Shown: positions 7,905 through 15,151 of the stretch, piece after piece
How the letters are laid out: the number at the start of each line of letters is the position of its first letter
How positions within the stretch are numbered: the first letter of the stretch is position 1
From: GCA-2794515 sp033763335
GTDB lineage: Bacteria > Chloroflexota > Anaerolineae > Aggregatilineales > Phototrophicaceae
Reading direction: 5' to 3'
DNA length: 22,876 bases
Assembly (NCBI GenBank): GCA_033763335.1
Contig: JANRKU010000039.1
Span: forward strand, 1-22,876
Made by a program: the position numbers and the translations under genes
Notes under the pieces: generated by a model
What the model saw: only the letters and a program-made list of their open reading frames with translations
Databases searched by the model: none
Told to the model about the DNA's origin: nothing

Positions 7905-8651
7905 ATGTCCACACAATATAATTTAGTCGCAGACCAATACGATCTTTCTTTTCAACTCGCCCCCTATCGCTTATATATCGAGGCTTTCTCTGTATATAAG
8001 CTACTCGGTGATGTCACAGGAAAATCTGTTATTGATTTGGCTACTGGCACCGGATTTTATGCCCGTGCCTTACGCAAACATGGCGCGACTAAAGTCGTTG
8101 GTGTGGATATTGCAAGCGATATGGTGCAAATTGGGCAGATGGCAGAAGCCGCAGAGCCATTGGGCATTGAATATCACGCCCAAGACGTTATCCAATTCAA
8201 GGCAGAAGAGCCTTTCGATTTGGCGTTAGCCGTATATCTGCTCCATTATGCCCCATCCAAAGAGGCATTAGGGGCAATGTGTAACGCGATTGCGAACACT
8301 CTTAAGACTGGCGCTCGGTTTGTTACCTATATCTTCAATCCAGATTTATCTCGTGACCCAAGCTATTATCAATCACATGGGCTAAATGTAAAAGCCAGTA
8401 GCGCCCCCCCATCAGATGGTGAGACTGTTCCTTTCTCTGTATCATTGGGTGGCATGACCACCCCCGATATTATTGGGTATCGGTGGGAAAAAGAGACGGT
8501 CAACCAAGCACTCACTGATGCAGGTTTCATCAATATCAATTGGGTGATGCCAACGCTATCACCAGATGGTGAAAAACAATTTGGCGCAGAAATGTTTGAA
8601 AAATATCTCAAACAACCCCACGCCGTCTTGCTGGAGTGTGTGAAAAAATAA
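7905..8651 (+). CDS. Class I SAM-dependent methyltransferase
   Basis: A 248-residue cytoplasmic methyltransferase with the Rossmann-type SAM fold. Motif I is VIDLATGTG (42-50). The acidic residue at the end of strand 2 is Asp68 (VVGVDIASDMV). HAQDV (91-95) contacts the adenine, and FDLALAVYLLHY (104-115) is motif IV. The remaining C-terminal half, with GGMTTPDIIGYRWEKETV, probably shapes the substrate pocket. The overall look is that of ToxA-like small-molecule methyltransferases, but nothing in the sequence or neighbourhood fixes the acceptor. AAGAAGG inside the end of the preceding gene serves as ribosome site. Confidence 0.85.
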   Translation: MSTQYNLVADQYDLSFQLAPYRLYIEAFSVYKLLGDVTGKSVIDLATGTGFYARALRKHGATKVVGVDIASDMVQIGQMAEAAEPLGIEYHAQDVIQFKAEEPFDLALAVYLLHYAPSKEALGAMCNAIANTLKTGARFVTYIFNPDLSRDPSYYQSHGLNVKASSAPPSDGETVPFSVSLGGMTTPDIIGYRWEKETVNQALTDAGFININWVMPTLSPDGEKQFGAEMFEKYLKQPHAVLLECVKK

Positions 8652-8686
8652 AACTACGCTTTTACCTCACCTTCGGTATATCGTAG

Positions 8687-8706
8687 GGGCTTGCCATGGC
8701 AAGCCC
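8687..8706. repeat. Family B 20-bp perfect palindrome
   Basis: GGGCTTGCCATGGCAAGCCC, preceded by GTAG and followed by ACCATAACCA, a flank shared with the copy at 14811. TTTTACCTCACC just upstream (8660-8671) looks like a remnant of a family A end. It lies in the 366-base gene-free stretch 8652-9017, which otherwise holds only the hairpins at 8795 and 8876. Confidence 0.75.
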
Positions 8707-8794
8707 ACCATAACCAACGATAAATGTGTGTTTTATCAACATCATTCGCAAAATCGTTTACGCACATCAGACACACCCTGATAAATTAGTATAT

Positions 8795-8825
8795 GGCGGA
8801 TATACGCGCTTCGCGCTAATCCGCC
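8795..8825. repeat. Imperfect palindrome, GGCGGAT...ATCCGCC
   Basis: The outer arms GGCGGAT (8795-8801) and ATCCGCC (8819-8825) enclose a second stem CGCGC-TTC-GCG with a short bulge. It resembles the short GGCGGATTACGC-type palindromes scattered in many bacterial genomes. A 77-codon reading frame crosses this region (8726-8959) but has no ribosome site and runs through the repeats, so I do not call it a gene. Confidence 0.5.
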
Positions 8826-8875
8826 AGTACAATTTTGCCAATTTTGAAGGTGTACTAAATAGCACAATAAAAATC

Positions 8876-8895
8876 GGGCATGATATATCATACCC
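8876..8895. repeat. Family B palindrome with one mismatch
   Basis: GGGCATGATATATCATACCC pairs except for one C/A position and is followed by CTAC as in other members. The preceding 19 bases plus the left arm (ATAAAAATCGGGCATGATA) recur at 14845-14863, where the right arm is missing, so that site looks like a truncated copy. Confidence 0.65.
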
Positions 8896-9017
8896 CTACA
8901 ATATTCATCATATTCCCCTAAAAATTGACACTAACCCAGCCCCCAAAACCCACCTATAGTTATTGCCTCATGTCGTGCTTTGGGGTATCATCAAGCAATA
9001 TTCAGAAAGAGACCCCT

Positions 9018-10217
9018 ATGCACATTGGTTTAATCACACCCGGTTTTAGCGCGAATGAAAGCGATTGGTGCATCCCTGCCCTGCTCGATTTCGTTCATCA
9101 TCCCCCACACGACATCACCTTTAGCATCCTCACCCTACGCTATCCGCATACCACCACACCCTATACCGTCTATGGCACACCCGTCACCCCTTTAGGATTT
9201 GGCACAGAGGCGGGGCTATCCCGATTTTTTTTATATCGGCAAGCGATGGCGACGCTACGCGCCCTCCATGCCCAAAAACCATTTGACCTGTTACATGGCT
9301 TTTGGGCAGATGAAGCGGGATTTATCGCCACCCGCGCAGGGGAAAAATTAAATATTCCCGCGTTGGTATCAGTGATGGGCGGGGAATTGGTGCGCTTTCC
9401 GTCTATCCGTTATGGACATGGGCGCAGTTTTTTTGCACGGCGCATGATAAAGCACGCGCTCACTCATGCCGATGGGGTTACAGGCGGGTCTGATAGCTTG
9501 GTCACAGCGATAAAAAAGCAATTTCAGGCATCGGCTATCCCCGCTTGGCGCGTCTCGTTGGGCGTGGATATTGCGCTTTTTCGTCCCGATGGCAAAGCAC
9601 AATCGCTCAAGGGTGATTTTAAGATACTGCATGTGGCATCGCTCGCGCCCATCAAAAATCAGGCATTGCTCATCCACGCCTTTGCCGAATTTCATCAAAA
9701 TTATAAAAAAGCCCACCTGCATATTGTGGGTGATGGTGAATTAAAAGAATCGCTCAAGGCGCTGGTCAAAGAATTAAATATCAAAAAAGCCGTGACCTTT
9801 CATGGCGCTGTCCCACATCACGAAATGCCCCAGTATTATCGCGCGGTGGATATATGTGCTATCACCTCATATCATGAAAGCCAGAGCATGGTGGCATTAG
9901 AGGCGGCGGCATGTGGCATCCTCACAGTGGGGACGGCGGTGGGTATTTTGCCCGAATTGATAGAGGCAGGTTTGCACATATCACCCCCTACACCACCACA
10001 ATTAGGTGATTACCACGCACTCGCGGATATTTTTGCACGGCTGGCAGAAGATGAAATTTTTTCTGTCAATGCCTCGTCATCGGCGCGGGCGCGAATTATG
10101 ACCACCTATAGCCTAGAACAATCGGCGGTCGTATGGGCAAATATCTATGAGGCGCTATCTCCGTTGTCATCTGATGAAAAATATGTTAAAACAGGAACGC
10201 TATCGGGAGGGGGTTAA
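9018..10217 (+). CDS. Glycosyltransferase family 4 (GT-B) protein
   Basis: A 399-residue retaining glycosyltransferase that transfers a sugar from a nucleotide donor onto a lipid, glycan or small molecule. I start it at ATG 9018, which opens with HIGLITPGFSANESDW, the expected first strand and loop, and has AGAAAGAG upstream; the frame stays open back to 8925 through repeat DNA. GVDIALFRP (182-190) marks the start of the C-terminal Rossmann domain. The donor-binding E-x7-E is Glu287/Glu295 in ESQSMVALEAAACG. There is no membrane segment. The SbtA-like gene follows after 30 bp and the leaders share the 12-mer TCAGAAAGAGAC. Acceptor and donor are not deducible. Confidence 0.87.
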   Translation: MHIGLITPGFSANESDWCIPALLDFVHHPPHDITFSILTLRYPHTTTPYTVYGTPVTPLGFGTEAGLSRFFLYRQAMATLRALHAQKPFDLLHGFWADEAGFIATRAGEKLNIPALVSVMGGELVRFPSIRYGHGRSFFARRMIKHALTHADGVTGGSDSLVTAIKKQFQASAIPAWRVSLGVDIALFRPDGKAQSLKGDFKILHVASLAPIKNQALLIHAFAEFHQNYKKAHLHIVGDGELKESLKALVKELNIKKAVTFHGAVPHHEMPQYYRAVDICAITSYHESQSMVALEAAACGILTVGTAVGILPELIEAGLHISPPTPPQLGDYHALADIFARLAEDEIFSVNASSSARARIMTTYSLEQSAVVWANIYEALSPLSSDEKYVKTGTLSGGG

Positions 10218-10247
10218 CACCCCAACTAAATCAGAAAGAGACACGTC

Positions 10248-11222
10248 ATGGAATTAGGCGACATTTTACGTCTGAGTTTGCTATCACCCATGGTATTGGC
10301 ATTTGTATTGGGCATTATCGCCAAGCTCCTTCAAAGTGACCTCGACATTCCCGACCAAGTGTATACCATCATCACCGTCTATCTATTTTTTGCCATTGGG
10401 CTAAAAGGTGGCTTCGACCTCGCACGCTCACCCCTGACCAATTTTTGGGGTGCGATTATCATCACACTCGGCATGGGTGCTGGCATATCGGCATGGGGCT
10501 ATTTCATTTTACGACGATTCGGCAAAATGAGCATATCCGATGCGGCGGCTATTGCCATGCACTATAGCGCGGCATCATCTGTCACCCTAAGCACCTGTAT
10601 TACTTTGCTTAATAACCTCAACGAACCGTTTGAGGGATTTATGCCCACCATGTATACCTTTATGGAATTGGCGGGTATTTTGATGGCGCTGTATATCGCC
10701 ACATCACGACTCGGCAATAGTGGCGGCATGACCCAATTTCAAGTGATGAAATCGGCATTGAGTGGCAAGGGCTTTTTGTTGCTCGGTGGCGGGGTGCTGA
10801 TTGGGGTTATCTCTGGCGAACAGGGCTATAAGAGCGTATCGCCATTTTTTGTGGATTTATTTCCGGGTGTCCTTTCGCTATTTTTGCTGGAAATGGGGAT
10901 GAGTGTGGGCAAGCAACTCAAAGACTTACGGCAAATGCCCCGCTTCCTCATCGGTTTTGCGGTGGTCATGCCCGTCATTCATGGCACGATAACCCTGCTG
11001 TTATGTCGTGTAGCAGGGTTATCTATGGGTGGTGCAATCGTATTGGCGACCATCGCCGCGTCGTCATCGTATATCACTGCACCCGCCACCGCCCGCGCCC
11101 GCTTGCCCGAAGCCAAGCCGATTTATTACCTCACCATGTCGCTGGTCATCACCTTTCCGTTTAACCTGATGATTGGCTTGCCCATTTATATCCAACTCGC
11201 CAACCTGATTTATGGGCTATAA
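10248..11222 (+). CDS. SbtA-family (sodium-dependent bicarbonate) transporter
   Basis: A 324-residue membrane protein with about ten helices in two inverted halves. The signature segments are family-specific: AIAMHYSAASSVTL (101-114) in the first half, ASSSYITAPATARARLPEA (271-289) and MSLVITFPFN (297-306) in the second. Cyanobacterial SbtA takes up bicarbonate with sodium, but non-cyanobacterial homologues are mostly uncharacterised, so bicarbonate transport is an inference. No SbtB (PII-like) regulator is adjacent. The gene lies 30 bp after the glycosyltransferase and 28 bp before the antitoxin gene. Its ribosome site AGAAAGAG is a weak purine run. Confidence 0.85.
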   Translation: MELGDILRLSLLSPMVLAFVLGIIAKLLQSDLDIPDQVYTIITVYLFFAIGLKGGFDLARSPLTNFWGAIIITLGMGAGISAWGYFILRRFGKMSISDAAAIAMHYSAASSVTLSTCITLLNNLNEPFEGFMPTMYTFMELAGILMALYIATSRLGNSGGMTQFQVMKSALSGKGFLLLGGGVLIGVISGEQGYKSVSPFFVDLFPGVLSLFLLEMGMSVGKQLKDLRQMPRFLIGFAVVMPVIHGTITLLLCRVAGLSMGGAIVLATIAASSSYITAPATARARLPEAKPIYYLTMSLVITFPFNLMIGLPIYIQLANLIYGL

Positions 11223-11250
11223 TGATAAAAAAGTGTGAGGAGATTATCTT

Positions 11251-11727
11251 ATGAGCATTATCATCACCGACCCAGAATTGGTTCAAATTTTGGAAGAACA
11301 AGCTAAAACACACAATAGCACAGTGGAGGCGGTATTAAAAGAAGCCTTTGTACCAAAGCCATCTGTGATAATCGCAGGAGATGAGGCAGAAGCCATTCGT
11401 CAAACCATGCACAAAATTTATAACATGGCGAGGCGTTATTGGTTATCTGTGGGAGATAATGACCGTGCCAATATGACAGATGATGAATTAGCAAAAAAAT
11501 TTGGCGCGTTTGATGAAAACGGCATCCCACGTTTCAAAGACGAATTACCAGCAGAACCACCTGTTGGGTCTGGGGCGTATGTCGCTAAAATAATCGCAGA
11601 AACGAGTGGTGTTATCATTGATGAACCTCTAAATGAACCCATTGACCTCACAAATATGAAAGACATAATGGGGAAAGAATTTGGGGATTATCTTCATAAG
11701 CGGATGAATGGGGATTATGATGAATAA
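11251..11727 (+). CDS. Putative antitoxin with RHH-like N-terminus
   Basis: A 158-residue protein immediately upstream of, and overlapping, a PIN-domain toxin gene. The N-terminal MSIIITDPELVQILEEQA...STVEAVLKEA (1-32) fits the strand-helix-helix of ribbon-helix-helix VapB-like antitoxins, which bind operator DNA and neutralise the toxin. The rest is unusual: VapB proteins are usually 70-90 residues, whereas this one continues for about 120 more with acidic and proline-rich stretches (DELPAEPPVGSG, DEPLNEPIDL). GAGGAG (11237-11242) lies 8 bases before the ATG. The function is inferred mainly from gene order. It may be a fused or unrelated small protein with an antitoxin role. Confidence 0.65.
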   Translation: MSIIITDPELVQILEEQAKTHNSTVEAVLKEAFVPKPSVIIAGDEAEAIRQTMHKIYNMARRYWLSVGDNDRANMTDDELAKKFGAFDENGIPRFKDELPAEPPVGSGAYVAKIIAETSGVIIDEPLNEPIDLTNMKDIMGKEFGDYLHKRMNGDYDE

Positions 11728-12133
11728 AGCCCTTATAGACAGTAGTTTTCTATATGTCCTGCTTAATCCCAAACAAAAAGATTATGAACGGGCAAATATA
11801 ACAATAAAAGCCCTTTCACAACTTATTGTGCCTTATGTCGTATTAACAGAGGTCGCTTTTTTATTCAATCGTGAAGGGGGTATCCTAGCAGTTACCCGAT
11901 TCATTAACACCTTAATTGCGACAAAATTAACCTATGAAATTCTCATTCCAGAGGATTTTGTACGCATGAGTAACATTATGACGACTTACCGCGATGCCAA
12001 ATTCGATTTTGTAGATGCTTGTCTGATGGCGCTCTCGGAGCGCCTCAACATTACCCTCATCTGCACACTCGACCAGCGTGATTTTTCTATCTTTCGCCCA
12101 CGCCATGTAGACCGCTTAGAACTCCTGCCCTAG
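11720..12133 (+). CDS. PIN-domain ribonuclease toxin (VapC-like)
   Basis: A 137-residue PIN nuclease, probably an RNA-cleaving toxin. The acidic metal-binding residues are all present: Asp7 (LIDSSFL), Glu44 (VLTEVAF), Asp96/Asp99 (FDFVDACLMAL) and Asp118/Asp121 (CTLDQRDFS). I use ATG 11720 so the protein begins MNKALIDSS; in-frame ATGs at 11708 and 11717 are alternatives. The start overlaps the end of the antitoxin gene (its TAA is 11725-11727), the usual coupling of toxin-antitoxin pairs. Length and motif order match VapC. RNA target unknown. Confidence 0.85.
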   Translation: MNKALIDSSFLYVLLNPKQKDYERANITIKALSQLIVPYVVLTEVAFLFNREGGILAVTRFINTLIATKLTYEILIPEDFVRMSNIMTTYRDAKFDFVDACLMALSERLNITLICTLDQRDFSIFRPRHVDRLELLP

Positions 12134-12146
12134 CCATATCCAGATA

Positions 12147-12155
12147 TGCTATAAT
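12147..12155 (+). promoter_or_regulatory. Extended -10 promoter candidate before the GH31 gene
   Basis: TGCTATAAT is a perfect extended -10 (TG-N-TATAAT) located 14 bases after the toxin stop codon. No convincing -35 lies 17 bases upstream, which extended -10 promoters can tolerate. It would give the glycosidase its own transcript with a leader of about 35 bases. Confidence 0.5.
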
Positions 12156-12197
12156 AAAGCGGTCATTGGTTTTCATCCAAAGGAAAATTTTATCCCC

Positions 12198-14702
12198 ATG
12201 ACCACCTTACCCCCACAATTCAAACTGACACAAGCACCCCTCCCAAAACCCAAATCCGTCATCAAAATTGGTAAATTGCGCCTCACCTTGCTCACATCGC
12301 GCCTCATTCGTATTGAATATAGCCCCGATGGACACTATGAAGACCGCCCTAGCCAAGCCTTTTGGTATCGTGACCAACCCACCCCCACCTTTCATAGCGG
12401 GGCAAAAGGCGACCAATTTAGCCTAGAAACCGAGCATCTCGTCCTCACCTATGACCTCAAACAAGATGTGCCAGAAGCCCTCTCAATCTTCATCAAAGCC
12501 AATGCCCACACATGGCATTATGGTGATGCGCCAAATGGCAATTTGCGCGGGACATATCGCACATTGGATGCCATAGATGGGGCTATCCCACTCGAATTGG
12601 GTCTGGTATCACGCGAAGGATGGGCGCTGGTAGATGATTCACAAACGCCCGTGTTCAATGCCGATGGATGGCTAGACAATCGCCAGTCATCCCCCACCCA
12701 TGACCTGTATTTCTTTGGACATGGGACAGATTATCAAGGGGCGCTCAACGACTTTTTTGCCGTATCGGGGCGCGTGCCGATGATACCGCGTTGGGCATTG
12801 GGCAATTGGTGGAGTCGCTATTGGGCATATAGTGACCAAGACCTGCTCACCCTGATGGACGAATTTGCCAAAAATAAAATCCCGCTTTCGGTGTGTATTG
12901 TGGATATGGATTGGCATATCACCGATACGGGTGGCAAGGGGCGCGGATGGAGCAGTGGTTGGACAGGCTATACATGGAACACCGCCCTTTTCCCAAATCC
13001 ACAAGGATTTATTGACCAATTGCACACGCGCAAACTCCGCACCGCGCTCAATTTGCATCCGCACGCAGGCGTAGAAGCACATGAAATCATGTATGAGGAG
13101 ATGGCGAAGTGGATGGGCATCAATTCATCCGATGAAACCGCTATCCCGTTTGATATTGCCGACCCGCGCTTCGCACAGGGTTATTTTGAAATTTTGCACC
13201 ATCCCCATGAGGCGATTGGCGTAGATTTTTGGTGGCTCGATTGGCAACAAGAATATGAATCAGAAAAAATCAAAAAATTAGATGCGCTTTGGTGGCTCAA
13301 TCACCTGCATTTTTATGATTATGGACGCGATAATAAAAAACGCCCCTTCATCTTTTCGCGGTGGGGCGGATTGGGCAATCATCGCTATCCTATCGGCTTT
13401 TCTGGGGATACCCATACCACATGGGAGAGCCTCGCCTTTCAACCGTATTTCACCGCCACCGCCACCAATGTCGGGTATAGCTGGTGGAGTCACGATATTG
13501 GCGGGCATATGTTTGGCGTGGAAGATGGCGAACTGTATACGCGCTGGGTGCAATATGGCGTGTTCAGCCCCATTATGCGCCTGCATAGCACCAAAAATCA
13601 TTTCAGTGAACGCCGTCCATGGGCATGGCGCAGTGAGGAAGTGACCAAAGTGGCGGGTGATGCCATGCGTTTGCGTCACCAATTTGTCCCATATATCTAT
13701 AGCATGGCATGGCGCAATGTGCAGGAAGGGGTCGCATTGGTGAATCCGATGTATTATAGCCATCCCACCGCCGAAAGTGCCTATTATGCTCCGCAACAAT
13801 ATTGGTTTGGGAGCGAAATGATTACCGCCCCATATACATCCCCCATCGGGGCAGATACAGGCGTAAGCCGACAAGCCGTGTGGTTGCCACAAGGCGATTG
13901 GTACGATTTTGCATCGGGAGCGCGATATGAAGGCGGTGGCTGGACAGCCATTTATGGCGATTTACGCCACATGCCCATTTTTGTAAAAGATGGGGGCATT
14001 ATTCCGCTTGCCGATAGCACCGCCGAAAACGATACCCCCCTACCACAAAAAATGCACCTGCATCGCTATGGCAAAGCGGGCGGACGTTTTGTGTTATATG
14101 AGGATGATGGCGAGACAACCGCCTATCTAAAAGATGATTATGCCCAGACGGTCATCAGTACCAATCCAAAGGGCGAATTGAGCATCGCCACACCCACCAA
14201 ACTCCCCGCATATATCCCGCAAAATCGGGAATGGGTGCATCATCAACACGGCGCAGAACGCGATATTCGCGCCGAATGTGAGGCATTGCTATGGCGCTTC
14301 CAGATGAACACATGGATGAAAGATGCGTTGGGCAATAGCCTGACTCATTTCATCACAGACCCGTTTGTGTTGCGCGATTTTGTCACCTTCTTGACCCCAC
14401 AGCAAATCCGCGCCTTGCTCGAAACAGCGCATGGCGTGGGTGTGCATCACCTCACAGCCGATATGGGCGTGCCAGAAGCCTATATTTTGTGGAATAAAAA
14501 TGCCTATCCCGATTTTACGTATAGTTACACCCGTGTGGATGGTAAATCGGGCTTTTGGGGGAATAAACTGGCTTCTGAGGGTGGCATTGTCCCCGCCGAG
14601 AAAATTATCGTCCCATTACAACCAATCGGTGAAGAGCGCCTCATCCCAACCCATCATCGCTTGCGCGTGGATTATTTCGGCTTGGCGACATTGGAATTTT
14701 AG
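12198..14702 (+). CDS. Glycoside hydrolase family 31 (alpha-glucosidase/alpha-xylosidase type)
   Basis: An 834-residue retaining glycosidase acting on alpha-linked glucosides or xylosides. The N-terminal beta-sandwich spans about 20-190 and the (beta/alpha)8 barrel about 195-510. The nucleophile is Asp348 in FWWLDWQQ and the acid/base is Asp404 in GFSGDTHTTW. HDIGGHM (432-438) and RLHSTKN (461-467) are family-conserved. Beta-sandwich domains follow to about 660 (LYEDDGETTAY at 633-643), then an extra alpha-rich tail of about 150 residues. There is no signal peptide, so it acts in the cytoplasm. AGGA at 12181-12184 is 13 bases before the ATG, rather far. It could act on sugars imported by a transporter such as the one upstream. 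Exact specificity cannot be read from these motifs. Confidence 0.92.
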   Translation: MTTLPPQFKLTQAPLPKPKSVIKIGKLRLTLLTSRLIRIEYSPDGHYEDRPSQAFWYRDQPTPTFHSGAKGDQFSLETEHLVLTYDLKQDVPEALSIFIKANAHTWHYGDAPNGNLRGTYRTLDAIDGAIPLELGLVSREGWALVDDSQTPVFNADGWLDNRQSSPTHDLYFFGHGTDYQGALNDFFAVSGRVPMIPRWALGNWWSRYWAYSDQDLLTLMDEFAKNKIPLSVCIVDMDWHITDTGGKGRGWSSGWTGYTWNTALFPNPQGFIDQLHTRKLRTALNLHPHAGVEAHEIMYEEMAKWMGINSSDETAIPFDIADPRFAQGYFEILHHPHEAIGVDFWWLDWQQEYESEKIKKLDALWWLNHLHFYDYGRDNKKRPFIFSRWGGLGNHRYPIGFSGDTHTTWESLAFQPYFTATATNVGYSWWSHDIGGHMFGVEDGELYTRWVQYGVFSPIMRLHSTKNHFSERRPWAWRSEEVTKVAGDAMRLRHQFVPYIYSMAWRNVQEGVALVNPMYYSHPTAESAYYAPQQYWFGSEMITAPYTSPIGADTGVSRQAVWLPQGDWYDFASGARYEGGGWTAIYGDLRHMPIFVKDGGIIPLADSTAENDTPLPQKMHLHRYGKAGGRFVLYEDDGETTAYLKDDYAQTVISTNPKGELSIATPTKLPAYIPQNREWVHHQHGAERDIRAECEALLWRFQMNTWMKDALGNSLTHFITDPFVLRDFVTFLTPQQIRALLETAHGVGVHHLTADMGVPEAYILWNKNAYPDFTYSYTRVDGKSGFWGNKLASEGGIVPAEKIIVPLQPIGEERLIPTHHRLRVDYFGLATLEF

Positions 14703-14720
14703 GGACAACCGATAATTTTT

Positions 14721-14765
14721 TACCTCACCCCCTGCCCCTCTCCAAATTGGAGCGGGGAGAAAAAA
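14721..14765. repeat. Left half of a family A element
   Basis: TACCTCACCCC is followed by the hairpin CCCCTCTCCAA-a-TTGGAGCGGGG (one mismatch). The 15-mer CTCTCCAAATTGGAG matches the left hairpin of the element at 107-214, and both are preceded by CAACCGATAA..TTTTACCT. The right hairpin is absent. It lies 18 bases after the GH31 stop in the 449-base gene-free stretch 14703-15151. Confidence 0.65.
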
Positions 14766-14810
14766 CGGTATTCTTTCCATCCGATTAGGTGGATGCAAAT
14801 ATTGATGTAG

Positions 14811-14830
14811 GGGCGCAATATATTGCGCCC
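14811..14830. repeat. Family B 20-bp perfect palindrome
   Basis: GGGCGCAATATATTGCGCCC, preceded by GTAG and followed by ACCATAACCA and GATAAA. This flank is shared with the copy at 8687 and, in degraded form, the one at 58. A truncated further copy (ATAAAAATCGGGCATGATA) follows at 14845-14863. Confidence 0.78.
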
Positions 14831-14895
14831 ACCATAACCACAGATAAAAATCGGGCATGATAATGCAAGTTAGTTTTTAAGTACGGAGTATCTTT

Positions 14896-15021
14896 TGTGG
14901 CTGACATACGAGGCTAAAGCCTTGTAGGGACGCGATTAATCACGTCCGTACAGCCATTACACCTCAAAAACAGGCAGGAGTGTAATGGCTGACTAGCACG
15001 CAAGTGCGTATGTCAGCCACA
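14896..15021. other. 126-bp nested multi-hairpin (branched) structure
   Basis: The outer arms TGTGGCTGACATAC (14896-14909) and GTATGTCAGCCACA (15008-15021) are perfect complements. Inside them, in order, lie AGGC-TAAA-GCCT (14911-14922), GGACGCGATT/AATCACGTCC (14928-14947, one mismatch, a family B-type palindrome preceded by GTAG), a long stem CAGCCATTACAC / GTGTAATGGCTG (begins 14951, one bulge) and GCAC-GCAA-GTGC (14996-15007) with a GNRA loop. Together they predict a five-way junction. It could be a fold-back mobile element or a structured RNA in the leader of the LysR gene. No reading frame explains it. Function unknown. Confidence 0.65.
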
Positions 15022-15151
15022 GAATAAAAAAATATTTTATACCGTCTTTATTTACTAACAATCATTACCGCCCGTCAGCAGGCAAAAACCAGACCATTTT
15101 TATCGCATTTTGCCCTGCATCCAATACTAGAATCAAGGTATCCAAATAACG

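Noticed and set aside
8726..8959. 77-codon plus-strand frame in the 8.7-9.0 kb spacer
   Set aside because: It runs across palindromic repeats, has no ribosome site and no recognisable domain.
8925..9017. N-terminal extension of the glycosyltransferase from the ATG at 8925
   Set aside because: The extension lacks a ribosome site and secondary-structure sense. ATG 9018 begins exactly at the expected first beta-strand.
13278..13892. 204-codon open frame on the minus strand opposite the GH31 gene
   Set aside because: It is antisense to the catalytic barrel of an unmistakable GH31 protein, rich in His/Cys/Ile as expected from a shadow frame, with no ribosome site.
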